Positions 57,350 to 64,000 of a stretch of 64,000 nt of DNA are shown here, piece after piece. A program made the translations under genes and the position numbers. Numbering within the stretch: position 1 is the first letter of the stretch; each line of letters starts with the position of its first letter. Source of the DNA: DATBDN01 sp963715995 (lineage in GTDB: Bacteria > Actinomycetota > Thermoleophilia > Solirubrobacterales > Thermoleophilaceae); the NCBI GenBank assembly GCA_963715995.1, contig OY970283.1, positions 930,001 to 994,000 of the forward strand, given 5' to 3'. The notes below the pieces were generated by a model. That model was not told where the DNA came from. It worked only from the letters and a program-made list of their open reading frames with translations, and did no database searches.

Positions 57350-58797
57350 GGCGCGGCAAGGGACGGCAGCGGGTGAGCCCCTTCGGCGCGGGCATGATCG
57401 CGGTGATCATCATCTTCCTCGCGCTCTACGCAGCGTTCGTCCACAAGTACCCGTGGAGCAACCCGTACGAGCTGAAGGCCGTGTTCGCGAACGCGAACAA
57501 CCTGGCGATCAACTCGCCCGTGCGCGAGGCGGGCGTGACCGTAGGCAAGGTCACGAGCATCGAGACCAAGCCCGGATCGTCGGCCTCGGTCGTGACGATG
57601 GCGCTGACCGGCGAGGGCCTGCCGATCCACACCGACGCGACGGCGAAGATCAGGCCGCGCATCTTCCTCGAGGGCAACTTCTTCGTCGATCTCTCACCCG
57701 GCAGCGCGGGCTCCAAGGAAGTGGGCTCGGGCGGCGAGGTGCCGATGTCGCAGACCTACGCGCCGGTGCAGATCGACCAGGTGCTGGGCGTGCTCCAGGG
57801 CTCCGCGCGCCAGAACGCGCAGCGGCTGCTCCAGGGCTACGGCAACGCGCTGAACGGCAAGCCGGGGCCGGGCGAGGACAAGCTGGCCGACCCGTCGACG
57901 AAGGGCCAGACGGCAGCGGAATCCCTGAACGACTCGCTGAAGACCGCGGTGCCGGCGCTGCGCGACCTGTCGATCGTCAACGAGGCGTTCCTCGGCGAGG
58001 AGCCGCACGACCTGTCGAAGCTGATCAACTCGGCTGGGCTGACCGCCGCGGAGCTGGCCAAGCACGAGGAGTCACTCCAGAACCTGGTCACGAGCTTCAA
58101 CACCACCGTCGCCGCGTTCGCCGACCAGGCCACCGCGCTGCAGACGAGCATCCACGTGCTGCCCGACGTGCTGGCCAACGCCGACAGCGCGCTGCTGCAC
58201 CTGAACAACGCCTTCCCGCCGCTGCGCGCCTTCGCCCGCGAGATCCTGCCGGGCGTGCGCGAGACGCCGGCCACGGTCGCGGCCTCGTTCCCGTGGATCG
58301 CGCAGACGCGCGCGCTGGTTTCGCCCGCCGAGCTCCAGGGCCTCGTCAACGATCTGCGCCCGTCGATCCAGAACCTGGCCAGCACCACCGACCAGTCGAT
58401 CAAGCTCTTCCCGAAGGTCGACCTGGTGTCGAAGTGCTTCAGCGACGTGCTGCTGCCGACCGGGGACATCCCGGTGCAGGATCCGCCGCTGACCACAGGG
58501 ATCCAGAACTACAAGGAGTTCTGGCAGGCCCTCACCGCGCTGTCGGGCGAGTCGCAGAACTTCGACGGCAACGGCCAGTACACGCGCTTCCAGACCGGCG
58601 GCGGCGCGCACTTCGTGTCCACCGGCCAGGCGCTCGGCGGCGGCGCGAGCAGCGTCAACTTCGGTAACGCGATCGAGCAGCCGATCGGCGCGCGCCCGGC
58701 GCGTCCAGCCGCGCGGCCGCCCTACAACCGCACCTTCCCCTGTTACAAGAACCCGATCCCCGACATCAACGGGGCAGCGACGACGAGCGGGCCATGA
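57346..58797 (+). CDS. MCE family protein 4
   Basis: 483 residues from GTG 57346 (GTGA overlap); GTG 57373 would also keep the helix. N-terminal helix GAGMIAVIIIFLALYAAFVH, MCE domain AVFANANNLAINSPVREAGV, TVGKVTSIETK, LEGNFFVDLSPG. The helical region ends near PKVDLVSKCFSDVLLPTGDI. The tail is Ala/Pro-Arg rich with NRTFPCYKNPIPDI. The frame open further upstream is only an MCE3 shadow. Confidence 0.93.
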   Translation: MRRGKGRQRVSPFGAGMIAVIIIFLALYAAFVHKYPWSNPYELKAVFANANNLAINSPVREAGVTVGKVTSIETKPGSSASVVTMALTGEGLPIHTDATAKIRPRIFLEGNFFVDLSPGSAGSKEVGSGGEVPMSQTYAPVQIDQVLGVLQGSARQNAQRLLQGYGNALNGKPGPGEDKLADPSTKGQTAAESLNDSLKTAVPALRDLSIVNEAFLGEEPHDLSKLINSAGLTAAELAKHEESLQNLVTSFNTTVAAFADQATALQTSIHVLPDVLANADSALLHLNNAFPPLRAFAREILPGVRETPATVAASFPWIAQTRALVSPAELQGLVNDLRPSIQNLASTTDQSIKLFPKVDLVSKCFSDVLLPTGDIPVQDPPLTTGIQNYKEFWQALTALSGESQNFDGNGQYTRFQTGGGAHFVSTGQALGGGASSVNFGNAIEQPIGARPARPAARPPYNRTFPCYKNPIPDINGAATTSGP

Positions 58798-60248
58798 GGA
58801 AGGCAATCGAGAAGCATCTGCGCGACTTCCTCGCCCTGTTCTTCATGGGAATCGTGGCGTTCGGCGTCATGAGCTACATCCTGTCCCAGGAGCGCTTCCA
58901 CCTGCCCAAGTGGGTGCCGGTGATCGGCTCGGACTTCTACAAGCTGAACGTGGACCTCCAGACGGGCCAGGCGGTCGTGCCGGGCCAGGGCCAGACGATC
59001 AACATCGCCGGCGTGAAGGTGGGCGACGTCCAGAGCGTGCAGCTGAAGAACGGCATCGCCGTCGTGTCGGTGAACATGGAGCGCAAGTACGCGCCTGTGT
59101 ACCGCAACGCCCACGTGCTGCTGCGCCCGAAGACCGGCCTGAAGGACATGTACCTGGCTCTGGATCCAGGCACCAAGGACGCCGGCGCGCTGCCCAGCGG
59201 CGGCACGATCCCGGTGGCCAACACGCTGCCCGACGTCAACCCGGACGAGATCCTCGCCTCGCTGGACTCGGACACGCGCGACTACCTCCAGATCCTGCTG
59301 GACGCGGGCGGTCAGGCGTTCACGGACAAGCCCGGCCACGCCGGTGAAGCGTCGGCCGACCTGCGCCAGACGTTCAAGCGCTTCGAGCCGACCAACCGCA
59401 ACCTCGCGGCGATCATGAGCCAGATCGCGCAGCGCAAGCACAACGTCAGCCACGTGATCCACAACTTCAGGCTGATCACCGACCAGCTCGCGAACACCGA
59501 CGGCACGCTCGGCCGCTTCGTCGAATCCTCGAACGCCAACTTCCAGGCCTTCGCCGCGCAGGACCAGAACCTGCGCGAGGCGCTGTCGCTGCTGCCGAGC
59601 ACGCTCCAGGTCACGAACACCACGCTGAAGAAGGCCGACAAGCTCGGCCGCGTGGCCGCGCCGGCGTTCCAGGACCTGCGTCCGTTCGCGCGCGCGCTCG
59701 GGCCGGCTCTGCACGACTTCCGGCCGTTCCTGATCAAGACCACGCCGATCATCAAGAACCAGCTGCGTCCGTTCACGCGCCTGGCGCGCCCGACCGTGCG
59801 CGACCTGCGCCCGACGGCGGCCGACCTGGCCGTGGCCACGCCGCACCTGAGCAACACGTTCGGCGTGCTCAACTCGCTGTTCAACCTCTTCGCCTACAAC
59901 CCGCCCGGCAAGGAAGAGGGCTTCCTCTTCTGGCAGACGTGGCTCAACCACTCGGGCGCCACGATCTTCAACACGCAGGACGCGCACGGCCCGATTCGCC
60001 GCGGCCTGATCATCGTCTCCTGCGGCGCCCTCGGCGTGCTCGACAACATCATCCGGGCCAACCCGCAGCTGTCGGTGCTCACGCAGCTCCTGAGCGCTCC
60101 GAGCCGCACCCAGGCGTGCGGTGAGCAGGTGCCCGGCGGCCCGTCCGGCACCTCGACGCTGCCTACCGGCACGGCCACCTCGGCGCGCACGAAGCGCCCG
60201 TCCCGCGTTCAGATCGCAAGCCTGCCGAAGCTGAGGGCCCTCAAGTGA
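58794..60248 (+). CDS. MCE family protein 5
   Basis: 484 residues from ATG 58794 (ATGA). N-terminal helix FLALFFMGIVAFGVMSYILS, MCE domain KLNVDLQTGQAVVPGQGQTI, NIAGVKVGDVQSV and KDMYLALDPGTKDAGA. The helical middle contains RQTFKRFEPTNRNLAAIMSQ. In mycobacteria the fifth Mce is usually a lipoprotein; no lipobox is seen here. The end is Thr/Ser/Lys-rich with ASLPKLRALK. Confidence 0.93.
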   Translation: MRKAIEKHLRDFLALFFMGIVAFGVMSYILSQERFHLPKWVPVIGSDFYKLNVDLQTGQAVVPGQGQTINIAGVKVGDVQSVQLKNGIAVVSVNMERKYAPVYRNAHVLLRPKTGLKDMYLALDPGTKDAGALPSGGTIPVANTLPDVNPDEILASLDSDTRDYLQILLDAGGQAFTDKPGHAGEASADLRQTFKRFEPTNRNLAAIMSQIAQRKHNVSHVIHNFRLITDQLANTDGTLGRFVESSNANFQAFAAQDQNLREALSLLPSTLQVTNTTLKKADKLGRVAAPAFQDLRPFARALGPALHDFRPFLIKTTPIIKNQLRPFTRLARPTVRDLRPTAADLAVATPHLSNTFGVLNSLFNLFAYNPPGKEEGFLFWQTWLNHSGATIFNTQDAHGPIRRGLIIVSCGALGVLDNIIRANPQLSVLTQLLSAPSRTQACGEQVPGGPSGTSTLPTGTATSARTKRPSRVQIASLPKLRALK

Positions 60249-61744
60249 TCAAGCAGGCACCTACTCCCGGGCGCATGATCGCGATGGCAGCTTTCACGCT
60301 GTCGTGCGTCGGGTTGCTGCTGTTCCTGTGGCTGTCGTTCGGCGGCACGATCCCGCTGAAGCCGAAGGCCTACCAGGTCTCTGTCGAGATGCCCGAAGCG
60401 GCCAACCTGGCCAACCAGGCCGATGTCCGCATCTCCGGCGTGCCGGTCGGCAAGGTCAAGTCGAAGAAGGTCGACGTGAAGAACTCGACCACCGACGTCG
60501 TGCTCGAGCTCGATCACCAGTACGCGCCGATCCCCAAGGACACGACGGCGATCCTGCGCCAGAAGACGCTGCTCGGCGAGACCTACGTGGAGCTGGCGCC
60601 GGGCGACAAGTCCTCGGGCATGATCAAGGACGGCGGGCGCATCTCGCGCGCGCACGTGGCGCCGACCGTCGAGCTCGACGAGATCTTCCGGGCGTTCGAC
60701 TCCAAGACGCGCACCGCTTTCCAGCAGTGGATGATGAGCCAGGGACGTGTGTTCGTCTCACACGGGCAGGACCTGAACGACGCGCTGGGCAACCTCGCGC
60801 CGTTCGCCGAGAACACCAGCGCGATCCTCCAGATCCTGAACGAGGACCACACCGACGTCCGCCGCCTGATCCGCAACACCGGCGACGTCTTCGCAGCGCT
60901 CACCGAGCGCCGCGGCCAGCTGCGCAGCCTGATCACGAACTCGAACCGCGTGTTCCAGACGACTGCCGCGCGCGACCAGGACCTAGCCGACGCCTTCCAC
61001 ATCCTCCCGACCTTCCTCCAGGAGTCGCGCCGCACGCTCACGCGCGTGACGCGTTTCTCCAACAACACGAACCCGCTGGTGTCGCAGCTGCGACCGGCGG
61101 CGCGCCAGCTGTCGCCCACGCTCGTGCAGCTCAAGTCGCTCGCGCCCGACCTGCGCGGCCTGTTCCGCGACATCGACCCGCTCGTGACGGTCTCGCGCGC
61201 CGGGCTGCCCGCCACCTCGCAGTTCCTCGACCAGCTGCGGCCGCTGCTCGACGCGACCGACCCGTTCCTGCGCAACCTCAACCCGATGCTCCAGTGGATC
61301 GGGCTCTACAAGCACGAGATCACGGCATTCCTGGCCAACACCGTCGCGGCCACGCAGGCCACCTCGCTGGGCGCCGACCAGAAGACGCAGCTGCACTACC
61401 TGCGCACCACCAACCCGCTCAACCCGGAGAACCTCGCGATCTACCCGCACCGGATCGCCACCAACCGCTCCAACCCGTACGTGGCGCCGCTTGGCTACGC
61501 GCACCTGCCGGAGAAGGTCTTCGGCACCTACGCGTGCACCACCAACCCGGTGCCGACGATCGCCCCGACGGCGGTCGGCGACCTGCTGCCGCAGTCGCTG
61601 CTCGACCTGATCAACCAGTTCGCCTACAAGGGCGTCGGCGCGAACATCCCGGCCCCGCCGTGTGATGAGCAGGCGCCGCTCGGCAGCCTGATCGGCCAGA
61701 CCGGCAAGTACCCGCACGTCACCGAAGCGCCCGCCGAGCCCTGA
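60245..61744 (+). CDS. MCE family protein 6
   Basis: 499 residues from GTG 60245 (GTGA). N-terminal helix MAAFTLSCVGLLLFLWLSFG, MCE domain SVEMPEAANLANQADVRISG, VPVGKVKSKKVDVK, LGETYVELAPGDKSSG. The helical region is followed by a Pro/Thr-rich end with TYACTTNPVPTIAP and VGANIPAPPCDEQAPL. It is the last MCE gene; its stop overlaps the ArfB-like gene by CTGA. Confidence 0.93.
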   Translation: MIKQAPTPGRMIAMAAFTLSCVGLLLFLWLSFGGTIPLKPKAYQVSVEMPEAANLANQADVRISGVPVGKVKSKKVDVKNSTTDVVLELDHQYAPIPKDTTAILRQKTLLGETYVELAPGDKSSGMIKDGGRISRAHVAPTVELDEIFRAFDSKTRTAFQQWMMSQGRVFVSHGQDLNDALGNLAPFAENTSAILQILNEDHTDVRRLIRNTGDVFAALTERRGQLRSLITNSNRVFQTTAARDQDLADAFHILPTFLQESRRTLTRVTRFSNNTNPLVSQLRPAARQLSPTLVQLKSLAPDLRGLFRDIDPLVTVSRAGLPATSQFLDQLRPLLDATDPFLRNLNPMLQWIGLYKHEITAFLANTVAATQATSLGADQKTQLHYLRTTNPLNPENLAIYPHRIATNRSNPYVAPLGYAHLPEKVFGTYACTTNPVPTIAPTAVGDLLPQSLLDLINQFAYKGVGANIPAPPCDEQAPLGSLIGQTGKYPHVTEAPAEP

Positions 61745-62127
61745 TCCCCCGCATCCCACCAGCCGAGATCGAGCTGCGCACGTCGCGCTCGTCAGGACCC
61801 GGTGGACAGCACGCGAACGTGACCGCCTCACGCGTGGAGGCGGTGTTCGACGTCTGCGCCTCGGAGGTGCTGAGTGACGAGCAGAAGCGCCGGATAACCG
61901 CGCGGCTGGGGGCTCACGTGCGCGCCACCGCCCAGGACACGCGTTCGCAGGCCCGCAACCGCGAGATCGCGATCGAGCGGCTCCAGTCGCGCGTCGAGTC
62001 CGCGCTGCACGTCCGCAAGCCGCGGCGAGCGACGAAGCCGTCGAAGGGCGCGACCGAGCGGCGGCTCCAGGCAAAGCGCCAGCGCGCCCAGCGCAAGGCG
62101 GCGCGCCGCCCGCCCGCTGACGAGTGA
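61741..62127 (+). CDS. arfB: ArfB/YaeJ-like peptidyl-tRNA hydrolase, CTG start
   Basis: 128 residues. Ribosome-rescue hydrolase of the class I release factor superfamily, with SSGPGGQHANVTASRVEA holding the catalytic GGQ loop and a Lys/Arg-rich C-terminal tail (LQAKRQRAQRKAARRPP) that would enter the empty mRNA channel. The GGQ lies before any ATG, GTG or TTG in the frame. The nearest plausible start is CTG 61741, overlapping the MCE6 stop as CTGA; the first canonical start (GTG 61819) would remove the GGQ. Context gives no link to lipid transport. Confidence 0.82.
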   Translation: MIPRIPPAEIELRTSRSSGPGGQHANVTASRVEAVFDVCASEVLSDEQKRRITARLGAHVRATAQDTRSQARNREIAIERLQSRVESALHVRKPRRATKPSKGATERRLQAKRQRAQRKAARRPPADE

Positions 62128-62164
62128 CGCGATCGCCCGATCCCGCCCATACCCTTCCAGACCG

Positions 62165-64000
62165 ATGGACTCTCGCTTCGCGCGCATAACCGCGGCGGCA
62201 GGCAGACGCCCGCTGCTGACGATCGCCCTGGTGGCGCTGCTGTCGCTCGGCGGCGCGCTGGCCGCGATCACCGGGCTGCACTCGAGCACGTCCACCGACA
62301 CGCTGGTCGACAAGGGCTCGAGCTCCTACGACGCCACCACCAAGTACCGCGACCTGTTCGGCGGCGACCCGGTGGTGATCATGGCCAAGGGCGACCTGCG
62401 GCACACGATCGAGACAGCCGACCTCGGCCGCCTGCTCCAGCTCGAGGGCTGCCTGGCCGGCAACGTGCCGGCGAAGGGCCTGAAGCAGCTGCCCGCCGTC
62501 TGCACCACGCTCGCGCACGAGCACCCGGTGAAGGTGGTCTACGGGCCGGGCACGTTCGTCAACACGGCGGCCGGCGAGCTGCTCGACGGGCTCAACGAGC
62601 GCAAGGACGCCAAGGCCAAGCAGGCCCAGCAGGCGGCCGCGGCGGCCAAGCAGCTGGCCGCGAAGAAGGGCTACTCGAAGGCGCGCCAGAACAAGCTCGC
62701 CGACGAGGCGGGCCAGCTCGTCTACGCCCAGTTCACGAACGAGATCCTCCAGCTCGCGCTGAAGTACGGGTTCTCCGGTCTTCCGTCGCTCGACAACGTC
62801 GACTTCGTCGACAACCTCGTCTTCGACTCGTCGAAGGGCACCTGCACGCCGAAGGTGCGCTTCGCCTACCTGTTCCCCAACTGCAAGGCGGCGCTGATCC
62901 AGGTCAGGCTGCGGCCGGGCCTGAGCGACCCGCAGCGCGCGGCCGCGATCAAGCTGGTCGAGCGCGCCACCGCCGAGCCCAAGTTCCAGCCGAAGCACGG
63001 CGCGCACTTCGTGGTCTCGGGCGTGCCGGTGGTCACCGACGCGCTCGCGACCGCAGTTGAGCACGCCACGGTGGTCCTGCTGGTGGCCGCGCTGGTGATC
63101 ATGGCGATCACGCTGATGCTCGTCTTCCGCACGCGCATGCGGCTGCTGCCGCTGGCGCTGGCGCTGGCGGCAGCCGGGCTCACGTTCGGGCTGCTGACGC
63201 TGCTTGGCGGCTCGCTGACGATGGCCTCGGTGGCTGCGCTGCCGATCCTGATCGGCCTGGCGGTGGACTACGCGATCCAGTTCCAGTCGCGCTACGAGGA
63301 GGCGAGCTCCGGCGTCGAGCCGGCCGAGCGGGCGGTCATCGCGGCCGCGGCCGGCGGACCGACGATCGCCACGGCCGGGCTGGCCACGGCCACGGGCTTC
63401 CTGGTGCTGCTGCTGTCGCCGATCCCGATGGTGCGCGGCTTCGGCGTGGCGCTGATCATCGGGATCGTCTTCGCGTTCCTGCTGGCGCTCACCGGCGGCT
63501 TCGCCGCGCTCGTGCAGTGGCACGGCCGCGAGCGCCCGGAGGACCTGCCGCCGCTGTTCCCGAAGCTCCGCCGCCTGGCCAGCGTGCCGGCGGCACGGCT
63601 CGCCCCGGTCGCCGCGCTGTCGGGCCGCGCCAGCCGCGGCGCCCTGACCGCAGCGCTCGAGCACCCGCGCCGCATCCTCCTGATCGGCGTCGTGGCCGCC
63701 GGCCTTGGCTGGGCGGCCGACACGCAGACGAAGGTCGTCTCCGACGTGCGCGACCTCGTGCCGGCCAACCTGAAGGCGCTGAAGGACGCGAACACGCTCC
63801 AGAACACGACCCAGGTCTCGGGCGAGATCGACGTGCTCGTGAGCGCCAAGGACTTCACCGACCCGAAGGTGATCTCGTGGATGGTGCGCTACCAGAAGCA
63901 GGAGCTCTGCCGGCACGGCTACGGCGTTGCGACCAACTGCCCGGACGGCAAGGCGCCCGCGGGCGTGACGGGTCGTCCGGAGCTCTATCCGGCGCTGTCG
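62165..64000 (+). CDS. RND/MMPL family transporter, C-terminus outside window
   Basis: 612 residues visible from ATG 62165. First helix PLLTIALVALLSLGGALAAI, then a long extracytoplasmic loop (residues ~40-290) with a coiled-coil-like Lys/Ala/Gln-rich stretch near 140-175 (RKDAKAKQAQQAAAAAKQLA), and a helix bundle VVLLVAALVIMAITLMLVFR, LLPLALALAAAGLTFGLLTL, SVAALPILIGLAVDYAIQFQ (RND signature DYAIQ) and GFGVALIIGIVFAFLLALTG. The second half begins near 63700. Sterol-sensing/HpnN-like members move hopanoids or other lipids. Position after the mce operon suggests related lipid export. Confidence 0.92.
   Translation, partial: MDSRFARITAAAGRRPLLTIALVALLSLGGALAAITGLHSSTSTDTLVDKGSSSYDATTKYRDLFGGDPVVIMAKGDLRHTIETADLGRLLQLEGCLAGNVPAKGLKQLPAVCTTLAHEHPVKVVYGPGTFVNTAAGELLDGLNERKDAKAKQAQQAAAAAKQLAAKKGYSKARQNKLADEAGQLVYAQFTNEILQLALKYGFSGLPSLDNVDFVDNLVFDSSKGTCTPKVRFAYLFPNCKAALIQVRLRPGLSDPQRAAAIKLVERATAEPKFQPKHGAHFVVSGVPVVTDALATAVEHATVVLLVAALVIMAITLMLVFRTRMRLLPLALALAAAGLTFGLLTLLGGSLTMASVAALPILIGLAVDYAIQFQSRYEEASSGVEPAERAVIAAAAGGPTIATAGLATATGFLVLLLSPIPMVRGFGVALIIGIVFAFLLALTGGFAALVQWHGRERPEDLPPLFPKLRRLASVPAARLAPVAALSGRASRGALTAALEHPRRILLIGVVAAGLGWAADTQTKVVSDVRDLVPANLKALKDANTLQNTTQVSGEIDVLVSAKDFTDPKVISWMVRYQKQELCRHGYGVATNCPDGKAPAGVTGRPELYPALS

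Noticed and set aside
60983..63916. 977-codon open frame on the reverse strand
   Set aside because: It lies opposite the MCE6, ArfB-like and RND genes, and the protein is low-complexity Arg/Gln/His.

Overview
The window is GC-rich throughout and densely coded. Many starts are GTG or TTG, and neighbouring genes often overlap by 4 bases (ATGA/GTGA). Gene content is that of a free-living, lipid-degrading actinobacterium: a complete two-permease, one-ATPase, six-MCE operon, several enoyl-CoA hydratases and acyl-CoA dehydrogenases, ChdC/HemQ-type coproheme decarboxylase, DUF3618/holin-like envelope proteins and a PimA-like glycosyltransferase. The overall mix recalls the Thermoleophilia (Solirubrobacterales), but that placement is inference; no rRNA or other phylogenetic marker is present. 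I saw no tRNA, rRNA, CRISPR array, integrase or intact IS element.

Layout: 1-2.0 kb holds biotin synthesis (bioF cut by the window edge, bioB). 2.0-6.4 kb has a secreted protein, an enoyl-CoA hydratase beside a free-standing biotin carrier domain, then GT2, glycerol kinase and a PlsC-like acyltransferase. 6.4-17.0 kb has a lactonase-like metallo-hydrolase, two SDRs meeting at a palindromic terminator, a secreted beta-propeller/phosphoesterase, a methyltransferase, two acyl-CoA dehydrogenases, a SnoaL-like protein, a DUF4386 membrane protein and a frameshifted CAP protein. 17.05-23.0 kb is a tightly coupled six-gene catabolic operon: enoyl-CoA hydratase, arginase-family protein, acyl-CoA carboxylase beta, BKACE (DUF849), CaiB-type CoA-transferase and MerR regulator.

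23.0-23.5 kb is repeat-rich and non-coding. 23.5-31 kb has DUF2804 (frameshifted), nitrilase, TetR, four tiny membrane or stress proteins, an AI-2E-type exporter, DegV, patatin, a GST-like domain, and an Fe-S trafficking trio (Grx4, BolA, A-type carrier). 30.9-31.5 kb is a second repeat-rich gap. 31.5-44.3 kb has an M48 protease, a duplicated DUF4389 protein, AlkA, L,D-transpeptidase (frameshifted), FAH hydrolase, a CHASE3-GAF-GGDEF cyclase (frameshifted), enoyl-CoA hydratase, ChdC, a large membrane protein, a GT4/flippase-like fusion and a methyltransferase (frameshifted). 44.4-47.9 kb is metH. 48-49.5 kb is a third repeat-rich zone with a small Cys-rich protein and an AbiEi/DUF559 nuclease-like gene. 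50.3-64 kb is the mce operon, then an ArfB-like release factor and an RND/MMPL transporter that runs off the edge.

Two patterns stand out. First, five reverse-strand genes each carry exactly one extra base relative to an intact frame. This points to single-base insertions in the assembly, or much less likely to five recent pseudogenes. Second, the three repeat-rich gaps share dispersed repeats: a roughly 65-bp element around GGCCAAGGGG in five copies, and a palindrome with a compensatory base-pair change in two copies, one of them at the 5' end of the DUF559 gene. That gene is bordered by copies of its own 3' end, which suggests a mobile or repeatedly duplicated unit.
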